Positions 16,752-25,031 of a DNA stretch of 46,393 nt are shown here, in pieces. The position numbers were made by a program, and so were the translations under genes. The notes below the pieces were generated by a model that was given only the letters and a program-made list of their open reading frames with translations, made no database searches and was not told the DNA's origin. This DNA is from an uncultured Muribaculaceae bacterium (GTDB taxonomy: Bacteria > Bacteroidota > Bacteroidia > Bacteroidales > Muribaculaceae), in NCBI GenBank assembly GCA_910578395.1, contig CAJTPZ010000013.1:1-46393 (forward strand). Direction: 5' to 3'. The stretch's first letter is position 1. Every line of letters begins with the position of its first letter.

Positions 16752-17680
16752 CTGACAGCCGTATATGATTCTATATGACGGCGCTTTTTTTCTTCAAAGA
16801 TATCGTCTATGGCAAAAAAGATTCCGGTCTCCTCCACCTCTCCAAACTCATGGTTTATTGCGGTTCCAAGCATCTTCATTGTCGGAGACAGACTCATATA
16901 AGCATTCACCAGAGGCGGTATATTAATGCCTCGGGCACGTATTTCTCCGTTCAGGATCTTATAATCATCCTTAAACGTGTCAGCCGTAAGTATCTCGGCA
17001 TATCGGTGATGGTCAATATTAGCCTCAAGAGGCTCGATAGGCCACACAAGCCCCTCGGTATCCGGAAAATGCTTTTCAAGAAAATACAGCAACATATTGC
17101 GGCACTCCATATCATAGCTCGGATACATTGTCATCTTGCCGAGCAGATACTTTATGTTATGGTCATCAACAGTCAGAGCGCCGAGACCGTCCCACAGGTT
17201 ATCAAGCACATACATTGCCTTGCTCCCGGCTTGCGACGACTGGTACCCCAGTCTGACAAATGAACGGCCGAGTTCTATCGTCTCCGGAAGATAGGATTCG
17301 ACAAAATCCTGCGAATAGTCGAACAAATGCGACATGGCAATGCAGGGTTTTCCTTTGGAGTCCATTTTCATTTCACGCCCCGACAGATAACGGTATCCGC
17401 CAAGAATCATCTTTGAGTCCGGATCCCACACTATCAGCTGGTGACACGGGCGTTCCATCAGGTCAAACTCATCAATATCACAGCTTTTACCCGTGCCGCC
17501 GCCGCCATGCCTGAACGCGATCTCACGCAAGCGACCTATCTCTCGCATGACTGCCGGCGACGTATGGGCATCGACCACATAGATCTCGTTGCCAGCCTTA
17601 TTGGTTTTTCGCAGCAAGCGGTCCGGCGTGAGCTCCGATTCTATTTCTTCCGTCGATACAGGGTCTATGATTTGATCCAT
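16748..17680 (-). CDS. glsB: Glycine N-acyltransferase GlsB-like (GNAT)
   Basis: 310-residue GNAT-fold acyltransferase of the hemolysin/OlsB type. The fold is seen in YVVDAHTSPAVMREIGRLREIAFRHGGGG, HQLIVWDPDSKMILGGYRYL, and the acyl-donor region PETIELGRSFVRLGYQ. A C-terminal extension (about 215-310) is as in Bacteroidota members. In B. thetaiotaomicron the N-acyltransferase GlsB and O-acyltransferase GlsA make glycine lipids, which are important for fitness. The neighbouring PlsC-like gene lies 39 bases upstream, giving the matching gls pair. Function is by family and pairing; ornithine-type amino lipids cannot be excluded from sequence alone. Confidence 0.82.
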   Translation of the reverse strand: MDQIIDPVSTEEIESELTPDRLLRKTNKAGNEIYVVDAHTSPAVMREIGRLREIAFRHGGGGTGKSCDIDEFDLMERPCHQLIVWDPDSKMILGGYRYLSGREMKMDSKGKPCIAMSHLFDYSQDFVESYLPETIELGRSFVRLGYQSSQAGSKAMYVLDNLWDGLGALTVDDHNIKYLLGKMTMYPSYDMECRNMLLYFLEKHFPDTEGLVWPIEPLEANIDHHRYAEILTADTFKDDYKILNGEIRARGINIPPLVNAYMSLSPTMKMLGTAINHEFGEVEETGIFFAIDDIFEEKKRRHIESYTAVR

Positions 17681-17719
17681 AATGGGATTATATTCAGTGA
17701 AAAGGCCACACAGACGATG

Positions 17720-18574
17720 TCAGTTACACCTTCTGCTTAGCCTGTATACCGATTCCTTGATACGGCGTGCTGTTTCTCCACTTTCCTTGCCGCCCTTCAA
17801 TGACTTGCAACTGATGCGGTTGCCTATTGTCATTTCAAACGTAGATCCCTCATTCCCAAACACCTCTCTTGGCAATAACACCATTTCAAGATTAAACGGA
17901 ATAAACAGTCGCTTTCTTATTTTGGCAAAGATATAAAAAAACTTTGAATTTTCACCGCTGAAGTGGATCGGGATTACATCACGGCCATAGGTTATGGCTT
18001 TATTCACAAACATTTTGTTCCATTCCATGTCCATGATCTTTCCGCCTTTTTGCCGACGGGAGCATAAGCCGGCCGGAAAAACCACAATCGGATCGTCTCC
18101 TCTCATAGCTGCATCAAGCGCATCTGCGGCGGTCCGCGACTGGCCACCATGTTTGTTCACCGGTAAAAAAACACCCTTAAGTGGCTCGATTGCCATAAGA
18201 AGATCATTCACCACAAACTTTACCTTTCCTGTATACGACATTCGGCCCAGATAATCGATCAGTGCCATACCGTCGAGGCCTCCGAGAGGATGATTGCTAA
18301 CAAAAATAACACGGCCGCTCTCATTTTCTTTAGGCATATTTTCCTCTCCTGTCACGTGACGGGTGATTTTAAGATAATCGAGCACTGCCCGACAGAATTC
18401 GGCATCACGGAGATTCCCTGCAAAATCAAGAAGAGCGTTAAGTTTATCCTGACAGACAAGACGCTCAATGCATCTAACGGCAAACCGTGGCATAAACCGG
18501 TGAAGTTTTGGCACACGACTCTTCAGAACCTCATCGATATCTATATGCAATTTCTTGTCACCGGTTTCATTCAT
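17720..18574 (-). CDS. glsA: Glycine-lipid O-acyltransferase GlsA-like (PlsC family)
   Basis: 284-residue acyltransferase with the PlsC/LPLAT signatures NHPLGGLDG (NHxxxxD motif I, residues about 94-102) and VVFPAGLCSRR (the conserved proline motif). There is no strong transmembrane segment; a hydrophobic stretch FFYIFAKIRKRLFIPFNLEMV probably associates with the inner membrane. It would add an O-linked acyl chain to N-acyl glycine made by GlsB, encoded next. Its ATG overlaps the menE stop by four bases (ATGA), so it is translationally coupled to the menaquinone genes. Assignment to gls rests on pairing with the GNAT gene; a lysophospholipid acyltransferase is the alternative. Confidence 0.82.
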   Translation of the reverse strand: MNETGDKKLHIDIDEVLKSRVPKLHRFMPRFAVRCIERLVCQDKLNALLDFAGNLRDAEFCRAVLDYLKITRHVTGEENMPKENESGRVIFVSNHPLGGLDGMALIDYLGRMSYTGKVKFVVNDLLMAIEPLKGVFLPVNKHGGQSRTAADALDAAMRGDDPIVVFPAGLCSRRQKGGKIMDMEWNKMFVNKAITYGRDVIPIHFSGENSKFFYIFAKIRKRLFIPFNLEMVLLPREVFGNEGSTFEMTIGNRISCKSLKGGKESGETARRIKESVYRLSRRCN

Positions 18575-19542
18575 AGACCACCTCTCTTTATCTTTCCGTT
18601 TTCAGTGCGCGGTATGCAGTCGGTCATCACTATACGCCTCGGCATCTCATGGCTTTTCAGCACCTTTTTTAATGAGTCCAAGAGAGATAACTCGTCAGGC
18701 ATTTCTTTCCCCTCAATGTAAAGCACAGTATGCTCCCCCCACTTATCATCGCACTCTCCTCCTATAAAATATGGGCTTCCGATCAGTCCGCAAATTTTCC
18801 TTTCCACTTCTTCCGGACTCACCTTCAAGCCTCCGCTTATTATCACATTGTCAGCACGTCCTATCCACCTGAATGCCCCATCACCACGCAACTCCACTAT
18901 ATCATTTGTCACAAGCGGAGTTGTGTCGGTAACCCCGTTCCGTTCAATTACAAGACATCCTCTGTCGTCAACCGAGAATACGACTCCCGGAAGCCCCTTA
19001 TACCACTCATCACCACAACGGCGCAAAGCCACATGGCTGCATGTTTCAGTCATTCCGTAAGTCGCATAAAAAGGCACTCCGCTTTCCACAGCTTTCTCTT
19101 CCTGTTTCGCCGACAGCGGCGCTCCACCTACAATCACATTTCTGACATTCCCAAAATACGGAGACTCAATCAGCCCGTCAAGCTGGCTTGGCACAATCGC
19201 GACAAGATCGATATCATCTCCGGCCCATTCGTCCATACCGGCAAGCGGGTGATTGGACGGCGACTCACAAAGCAGACGGCAGTTAGCCTCGAGCGCTCTC
19301 ACCATCATCATCTTTCCAGCGATATATCGGGCCGATAACGGTATAACAAGCAACGAGTTTTCTCCGATTCCAAAAAAACGGTTTGTAGCCCGAGCCGACA
19401 GTCTCATATCATGCTTAGGCAGCATGATTTTTTTAGGCATTCCGGTAGATCCCGACGTATGCGCACTCACATCTGGCGAGGCATCGGTCCACTCGGCATA
19501 AAACATGCCATACTCCCCCGCCTCGTTATCACGATACCTCAT
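18571..19542 (-). CDS. menE: O-succinylbenzoate-CoA ligase
   Basis: 323-residue acyl-CoA synthetase of the MenE type, which activates o-succinylbenzoate with ATP and CoA. Visible: P-loop HTSGSTGMPKKI (about residues 28-39), PLSARYIAGKMMMV, YGMTETCS, the GRADNVIISGGLKVSPEE hinge region, and the catalytic lysine in PRTENGKIKR. The frame is open back to 19725, but that would run 197 bases into menC; ATG 19542 overlaps menC by 14. The resulting N-terminus is short: only about 27 residues precede the P-loop, less than in most MenE proteins. The first part of the nucleotide domain therefore appears reduced. Its stop overlaps the glsA start. Confidence 0.88.
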   Translation of the reverse strand: MRYRDNEAGEYGMFYAEWTDASPDVSAHTSGSTGMPKKIMLPKHDMRLSARATNRFFGIGENSLLVIPLSARYIAGKMMMVRALEANCRLLCESPSNHPLAGMDEWAGDDIDLVAIVPSQLDGLIESPYFGNVRNVIVGGAPLSAKQEEKAVESGVPFYATYGMTETCSHVALRRCGDEWYKGLPGVVFSVDDRGCLVIERNGVTDTTPLVTNDIVELRGDGAFRWIGRADNVIISGGLKVSPEEVERKICGLIGSPYFIGGECDDKWGEHTVLYIEGKEMPDELSLLDSLKKVLKSHEMPRRIVMTDCIPRTENGKIKRGGL

Positions 19543-20551
19543 ACCACAGATTTTCACCCCTGCGCTTAAGTGGCGAAGGGAAGTTTTCAACATACAGCTC
19601 TCCGGTGCCAAGCCCCTGCGGAATAGCGGGATTCTGCAATGCCACATATTGTGCAAGAGCATTAAGGCCGATGTTCGACTCAAGTGCCGAAGTGATCCAC
19701 CACCCCATGCCTCTTTCCTTTGCAAGAGCTATCCATTCGCTTGCATGGGCAAAACCTCCGGCAAGAGAAGGTTTCAGCACTATATATGACGGATTTATAG
19801 CATCAAGTAACGCGACCTTTGCCTCCCGGCTCCGTGTACCTATGAGTTCTTCATCGAGAGCGATGTCTATCGGGCTTTGTGCCGCTATACGCCGCATATT
19901 TTCCGGCTGTCCGGCCTTTATAGGCTGCTCGAGCGAATGAATGCCGAAATCCGACAACCGTTCGAGCCTCTCCAATGCATTTTCGACTGTAAACGAACCG
20001 TTGGCATCAAGCCGTAGTTCGAGATCCGTACGCCCGTAATCTTTCCTTATCTGCCTCAACAGTTCGATTTCATCTTCAAAATCTATACCGCCGATCTTCA
20101 GTTTCACACAACCGAACCCCTCATTGAGCTTCGTTTTTATGCGCTCACGCATCTGACGGTAGTCTCCCATCCACACAAGGCCGTTTATCAGAATCGGGAC
20201 TTCTCCCCTGGTAAAACGCGATGGCCACAGCTCACTTTTTCCTCCGGCTCTAAGAGATGCTGCAGCTGTTTCAAGACCAAAAATGATACTGCTCTCACTC
20301 ACTTGCGCAAGTACATCATCAACGCTGTCCCTGCCAAGGGAAGTGACAACAGAATCCAGACGCGACTCAAAATCCGGACCAGCTTCTTTGCTCAGGCTTT
20401 CAAACAGAGCAACCTCGCCCACTCCCTTCACTTCCGGATTTCTCTCATCCCAAAGCTCAATAATGTAGGTCGTTTTACTATCAAGACGCTCACGTGACGT
20501 GATAGCTGTTTCCTTAAACCGAAGCCGATGCCTGTACCATCTCGCCCTCAT
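19529..20551 (-). CDS. menC: o-Succinylbenzoate synthase
   Basis: 340-residue enolase-superfamily dehydratase that makes o-succinylbenzoate from SHCHC in menaquinone synthesis. Residues expected for the superfamily are seen: the CVKLKIGG motif with the catalytic lysine pair (KxK), LDANG with the first metal aspartate, SLEQPI with the metal glutamate, ALDEEL with the third acidic ligand, and LKPSLAGG with the second catalytic lysine. The N-terminal capping domain ends near residue 115. It follows menB by 17 bases. Other enolase-superfamily functions are unlikely within this operon. Confidence 0.95.
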   Translation of the reverse strand: MRARWYRHRLRFKETAITSRERLDSKTTYIIELWDERNPEVKGVGEVALFESLSKEAGPDFESRLDSVVTSLGRDSVDDVLAQVSESSIIFGLETAAASLRAGGKSELWPSRFTRGEVPILINGLVWMGDYRQMRERIKTKLNEGFGCVKLKIGGIDFEDEIELLRQIRKDYGRTDLELRLDANGSFTVENALERLERLSDFGIHSLEQPIKAGQPENMRRIAAQSPIDIALDEELIGTRSREAKVALLDAINPSYIVLKPSLAGGFAHASEWIALAKERGMGWWITSALESNIGLNALAQYVALQNPAIPQGLGTGELYVENFPSPLKRRGENLWYEVS

Positions 20552-20568
20552 CTCACTCCTGCATCGGT

Positions 20569-21390
20569 TTATCCAGGAAACTTAGGAAACTTACCGAAAT
20601 CCGGATCTCGCTTTTCAAGGAAAGCATTGCGACCTTCCTGAGCCTCATCCATCAGATAATACAACAATGTCGCATCACCGGCAAACTCCATTAGACCGTG
20701 CTGACCGTCAAGTTCTGCATTTAGAGCACGCTTGATCATGCGTATTGCAAGAGGACTGCGTTTCAATATTGTCTCGCACCATTCCACTGTAGTCTCCTCA
20801 AGTTTGTCAAGAGGCACCACTGCATTCACCATACCCATCTCCAACGCCTCGGCCGCTGTATACTGACGACACAGAAACCATATCTCACGTGCCTTTTTCT
20901 GGCCGACACAACGGGCAAGATACGAAGAACCGAATCCGGCATCAAAACTGCCAACTTTGGGTCCCGTCTGACCGAACTTGGCGTTTTCGCTTGCAATTGT
21001 CAGGTCACATATAACCTGAAGCACATTGCCGCCACCTATGGCGTAACCGTTTACCATAGCTATAACGGGTTTCGGTATAGACCTGATAGCCCGGTGAAGA
21101 TCAAGCACATTCAGGCGTGGCACACCATCTCCGTCGATGTATCCGCCCGACCCTTTCACATTCTGGTCGCCACCTGAGCAGAAAGCCTTGTCTCCGGCAC
21201 CGGTCAATATGATCACACCTATCGTCGCATCCTCACGACAAGTGTTCATCGCTTCAAGCATCTCGCTGTTAGTCTTGGGCCTGAAAGCATTGTACACCTG
21301 CGGACGATTGATTGTTATCTTCGCGATCGCACCACGGCGTTCAAAAAGTATATCTTCGTAATCTTTTATCTTAATCCATTCCATAATCAT
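20569..21390 (-). CDS. menB: 1,4-Dihydroxy-2-naphthoyl-CoA synthase
   Basis: 273-residue crotonase-family MenB, which closes the second ring in menaquinone synthesis. Strong signatures: ITINRPQVYNAF, GAGDKAFCSGGDQNVKG, NGYAIGGGNVLQVICDLTIA (oxyanion hole), and the MenB-specific FGQTGPKVGSFDAGFGS followed by REIWFLCRQY. The glycine in the QTGPKVG segment is typical of bicarbonate-dependent type I MenB. Two in-frame ATG codons (21390 and 21384) could start the protein. It follows menD by 12 bases. Confidence 0.97.
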   Translation of the reverse strand: MIMEWIKIKDYEDILFERRGAIAKITINRPQVYNAFRPKTNSEMLEAMNTCREDATIGVIILTGAGDKAFCSGGDQNVKGSGGYIDGDGVPRLNVLDLHRAIRSIPKPVIAMVNGYAIGGGNVLQVICDLTIASENAKFGQTGPKVGSFDAGFGSSYLARCVGQKKAREIWFLCRQYTAAEALEMGMVNAVVPLDKLEETTVEWCETILKRSPLAIRMIKRALNAELDGQHGLMEFAGDATLLYYLMDEAQEGRNAFLEKRDPDFGKFPKFPG

Positions 21391-21402
21391 ATATTTTCTT
21401 AA

Positions 21403-23100
21403 TTATTTGCCGTTTACCAGATCCAGCATCACACGTGCATTTTTTTCAGCATCGCTTCTCACAACCAGCATCGCACTTCGATCATTCGTCCCTAACCACC
21501 GATCAGCCTGCTTTCCAAGCGACTCCATATCCGAGGCTTCAAACACAGCCATGCCGTAAGCTTTACCTACACTATTCCAGTCGGTATCCACGCTGTTATA
21601 AAGATAATCTTCCGTCTCTGCCAAGCCGCGTGTATTCTTCACATACTTGAATATATTTCCTCCGCCGTTGGCCATGACAACCATTTTGAATTTACCCTTA
21701 GGATTAACCAGGCGCAAAGATGCAAGAGCACCGATATCATATTGTGCGCTCATATCACCGGTTATCAGCACGGTCATACCACTGTATGCTGTAGCTGCGC
21801 CTATGGCAGTCGATGTCGAACCGTCTATGCCGCTTACTCCTCGGTTACAGTCCGCCCGGTGCGCGCGCCTCCGGCTCACCCACTCATAATAACGCACGGT
21901 CATACCGTTAGAAAGCTGCACATTTGCGTCGGTAGGCAACATTTTTACTATCTCGTCGAGAGCACTGATCTCACACCATCCTGCTTTCGCTTTCTCCTGA
22001 TCAAGCATCATGTAGGCATTATCCGATGCACGCGCCCAACTCGCTCCATAGTCCGATCCTTCTCCCCCATAAATCTCCTCCCTGCGCATTGCTACCGATA
22101 TCTCGGCAAAAAAATCCGCCGGTTCCATGTCTATCCTTTCTGTAAGACACTTGAAAGTATCGACTGTATTGTCAGTGCGGCCGATATGCCAGTACTCTGC
22201 AGGCGCATTTTCGCGAAGCCACCTCTTGACCGTATCTGATACAATGGCGCCACCGAAAGTTATCAGCAGATCAGGTACCATACTCTCTCGTCCCAACTTG
22301 CCGGCCCTGCATAACGCAGCCTCGATATTTCTTATCCCCACACTCACATTTGCAAGAGGCTCCGCAGCTACTGCCACATTTCCGTTTCCTACAAGACGAA
22401 TCAACCCACGGTTGAGCCTGTCGTTCGGTGCCATACACCCCCCAAGCACCAGCACCTTCCTGCAGGCAAGCATTCTACGGGAAATTTCATTTCGAGCCTC
22501 ATCAGACAGTGACATCCGCGATGCTGCACGCCTGATGATTCTGTAAGACTCCTCTCCGCTGACCTCCCTGTTGAGAGGACTGTCTATCTCGACATTTATG
22601 TGCACCGGTCCATGTATTCCCGACATTGCCGTTATCACAGCGTCATTCACCGTTCGGTCTATAAACCATCGCGATTCATCAGCATCAGCCTCAGCCACTA
22701 TATTATAGCTTCTCTTCACTATATTGTCAAGCAGCCCTCTTTGTCTTATAGTCTGACTGTCGGCCTGATCTATCCACCGGCCGGGGCGATCGGCACTCAC
22801 AACAATAAGAGGCACATTCCTGTAATAAGCCTCGGCAACCGCTGGTGCCATATTTAGCAATGCTGTCCCCGACGTGCACACGACTGCCACCGCACAAGCT
22901 CTCGCAATACCATGCCCAAGTGCGATAAATGCAGCGGAACGCTCATCGACAGCGGTATCGCACTTCAACCCTTGCTCCCTCGCGAAAGCCATGACAAGCG
23001 GCACATTTCTTGAACCCGGGCACAACACGGCATACTCCACACCATGACCATGCAATATCCCGGCCAGAGCGCGGCATCCATATTTGTCAGTTGTCATCAT
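21403..23100 (-). CDS. menD: SEPHCHC synthase (menaquinone synthesis)
   Basis: 565-residue thiamine diphosphate enzyme joining isochorismate and 2-oxoglutarate. The N-terminal TPP-pyrimidine domain has CPGSRNVPLVMAF and DERSAAFIALGHG, with the catalytic Glu that activates TPP. A central domain follows, and the C-terminal TPP-diphosphate domain contains GVSGIDGSTSTAIGAA and ITGDMSAQYDIGALAS with the Mg-binding Asp, then VMANGGGNIF. It is the first of menD-menB-menC-menE and lies 11 bases after tatD. The isochorismate synthase gene menF that usually precedes menD is absent here, so chorismate entry must be encoded elsewhere. Confidence 0.97.
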   Translation of the reverse strand: MMTTDKYGCRALAGILHGHGVEYAVLCPGSRNVPLVMAFAREQGLKCDTAVDERSAAFIALGHGIARACAVAVVCTSGTALLNMAPAVAEAYYRNVPLIVVSADRPGRWIDQADSQTIRQRGLLDNIVKRSYNIVAEADADESRWFIDRTVNDAVITAMSGIHGPVHINVEIDSPLNREVSGEESYRIIRRAASRMSLSDEARNEISRRMLACRKVLVLGGCMAPNDRLNRGLIRLVGNGNVAVAAEPLANVSVGIRNIEAALCRAGKLGRESMVPDLLITFGGAIVSDTVKRWLRENAPAEYWHIGRTDNTVDTFKCLTERIDMEPADFFAEISVAMRREEIYGGEGSDYGASWARASDNAYMMLDQEKAKAGWCEISALDEIVKMLPTDANVQLSNGMTVRYYEWVSRRRAHRADCNRGVSGIDGSTSTAIGAATAYSGMTVLITGDMSAQYDIGALASLRLVNPKGKFKMVVMANGGGNIFKYVKNTRGLAETEDYLYNSVDTDWNSVGKAYGMAVFEASDMESLGKQADRWLGTNDRSAMLVVRSDAEKNARVMLDLVNGK

Positions 23101-23111
23101 CTTTTTGGCAA

Positions 23112-23897
23112 TTACAACTTTATCCCAAACAGCCGACAGGCATTCTCAGTCGTAAGCTCCCCGAGATCATCCACGCTCAGACCAAGTTCATTTGCGACAA
23201 AATGAGCAGTATGTACAAGAAACGAACTCTCATTGCGCTTTCCCCTATGTGGCACCGGAGCAAGATATGGAGCATCTGTTTCAAGCAGCAGTTGTTTGTG
23301 TGGCACAACAGGAAGAACCTCCTTGGTGGTTGCTTTCTTGAATGTGACAATACCGTTTATTCCAAAGTACATTCCGCTGAATTCCTCCAGCACACGTTCA
23401 GCATCTTTGGCCGATCCGCCAAAACTGTGTAATACGGCTTTAGGTTCTGCCGGAAGTCCGCGCAACACCTCAAGGGTAGCATCAAGACCGTCGCGGCTGT
23501 GTATGATAAGTGGCAATCCGAGCGACAGAGCTTTACGTGCCTGACGGTCAAAAGCCTGCATTTGGAGATCTATCGTGGTTTTGTCCCAGTGCAAATCGAT
23601 TCCTACCTCTCCGACCGCACAATAGAATCCTGGATTCTCATTCAGTTCCCGATCCACGATTTCAAGCTCCTCCTCCATGATTCCCTCCTTAACGTCACAC
23701 GGATGAAGCCCGACCGCTATAGATGTACAATCGGGATATCGCTCATGTAGGCGTCTTGCAGGCGCGATTGCCTCACGGTTCACTCCGGGAAGCACCATAT
23801 GCACAACCCCCGCCCCCAGTGCACGTTCGACTGCACTTTCAGGCGAGGGCTCATAATCATCGAAATACAGATGTGTGTGTGAATCAATCAGCCGCAT
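23112..23897 (-). CDS. tatD: TatD family metal-dependent deoxyribonuclease
   Basis: 261-residue TatD-type amidohydrolase-fold hydrolase. The metal ligands expected for the family are present: DSHTHLYFDDYE at the N-terminus (His7 and His9), CAVGEVGIDLHW (Glu), LIIHSRD (His), VLHSFGGS (His) and LLETDAPYLAPVPHRGKRNE (Asp). Members act as 3' to 5' DNases and quality-control enzymes in the cytoplasm. It precedes menD by 11 bases and probably shares its promoter, making it the first gene of the menaquinone run. A weak promoter-like pair lies upstream at 23945-23976. Confidence 0.95.
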   Translation of the reverse strand: MRLIDSHTHLYFDDYEPSPESAVERALGAGVVHMVLPGVNREAIAPARRLHERYPDCTSIAVGLHPCDVKEGIMEEELEIVDRELNENPGFYCAVGEVGIDLHWDKTTIDLQMQAFDRQARKALSLGLPLIIHSRDGLDATLEVLRGLPAEPKAVLHSFGGSAKDAERVLEEFSGMYFGINGIVTFKKATTKEVLPVVPHKQLLLETDAPYLAPVPHRGKRNESSFLVHTAHFVANELGLSVDDLGELTTENACRLFGIKL

Positions 23898-23944
23898 TCC
23901 TTTATCTTTTTATAGAAGTGCAACGTTACAATATCAACAAATTC

Positions 23945-23976
23945 CAAGAATACTTAGAAACGTAATCTTCGGCAAT
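23945..23976 (-). promoter_or_regulatory. Possible promoter of tatD-men run
   Basis: Minus strand: ATTG (23976-23973), 20 bases, TATTCTTG (23952-23945), a one-mismatch match to TAnnTTTG. It lies in the 138-base gap downstream of the prenyl synthase stop, with a leader of about 45 bases before tatD. Tentative. Confidence 0.3.
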
Positions 23977-24035
23977 CAGATTAAAGCATGAATAGAAACC
24001 GTATTCTGCTTATCTTAAATGCACGACCTTACAAA

Positions 24036-25028
24036 TCACTTTACCCGGCATGACAGATTCCCGACATAATCCTTCAGCAGATCATATGAGTCCGCCTCAA
24101 GATCCTCTCTCACGCTATCGAGCGATGCGACAGCGTCAGCCACAGCCAACTCGAGCATTTTCTCCGAGCGCTCCCTAAGATTCTCCCTGTCATATATTTT
24201 TTTAACAGCTGCAATCTTGGCATCACCCTGAAGCTCATTGCCTTTTATGATACGTTTCAGCTCTGCTCCCGAAGGCCCTCCGAGTGCCTCTACAAGCAGC
24301 CATGTTTTTTTGTCATTGAGTATATCCCCCCCTATAGGCTTGCCAAACACCTTTTCGTCGCCATAAGTGTCAAGAATATCATCTTGAATCTGAAACGCGA
24401 TACCGAGTTTCATACCGTACTTATAAAGAGCCATACCGACCTCACGTTTATTGGAATCTCCGAGGATCGTGCCGATAAGACAGGCACCGGCAATAAGAGC
24501 ACCCGTTTTCATGCCTATCATCTCAAGATATTCCTCAGTCGTCACATCAAGACGGCTCTCAAACTCCATATCAAGCTGCTGCCCCTTATACACCAGCATG
24601 GCCGTATCATTAAACACGTTCAACACCTCTCCGGCAACTGCACCATGAATTCCATCGGTGATAAGCTGTGTGGCTTTGGTGATCATAGCGTCTCCGCTGA
24701 GTATAGCCGTCGCAACATCCCACTTGTTGTGTACCGTCGGTTTTCCATGACGAAGCGGCGAACGGTCCATCACATCATCGTGCAGAAGCGTGAAATTATG
24801 ATACATTTCTATTCCCGCAGCCTGAGGCAGACAATCCATCGCATCACCCCCGACAGCCTCACATGCCGCAAGAAGAAGCACCGGACGCAGACGCTTGCCC
24901 CCTCCATCAAGCATATAGGCGATCGGCTCGAAAAGCCCTTTCGGGGTTTCCCGGTTAAGATGCAGATCTTTCAGTGCCTTTTCTGCAAGTTTCTTGTAAT
25001 CGGCAACTGCCCGCGACGTTTTCTCCAT
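24036..25028 (-). CDS. Short-chain polyprenyl diphosphate synthase
   Basis: 330-residue trans-isoprenyl diphosphate synthase. GGGKRLRP is the allylic phosphate site; the first aspartate-rich motif is DDVMD (84-88) without the two-residue insert of bacterial farnesyl synthases; the second is DDILD (216-220). Phe79 sits five residues before the first motif, which by the known chain-length rule favours a short product (C15-C20). Hence probably farnesyl or geranylgeranyl diphosphate synthesis, a precursor of undecaprenyl and menaquinone tails, rather than the long-chain tail enzyme itself. The ATG lies 3 bases after the M28 peptidase stop. Confidence 0.93.
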   Translation of the reverse strand: MEKTSRAVADYKKLAEKALKDLHLNRETPKGLFEPIAYMLDGGGKRLRPVLLLAACEAVGGDAMDCLPQAAGIEMYHNFTLLHDDVMDRSPLRHGKPTVHNKWDVATAILSGDAMITKATQLITDGIHGAVAGEVLNVFNDTAMLVYKGQQLDMEFESRLDVTTEEYLEMIGMKTGALIAGACLIGTILGDSNKREVGMALYKYGMKLGIAFQIQDDILDTYGDEKVFGKPIGGDILNDKKTWLLVEALGGPSGAELKRIIKGNELQGDAKIAAVKKIYDRENLRERSEKMLELAVADAVASLDSVREDLEADSYDLLKDYVGNLSCRVK

Positions 25029-25031
25029 CTC

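Noticed and set aside
18571..19725. Longer MenE starting at 19725
   Set aside because: It would overlap menC by 197 bases, and the added residues do not resemble the family N-terminus.
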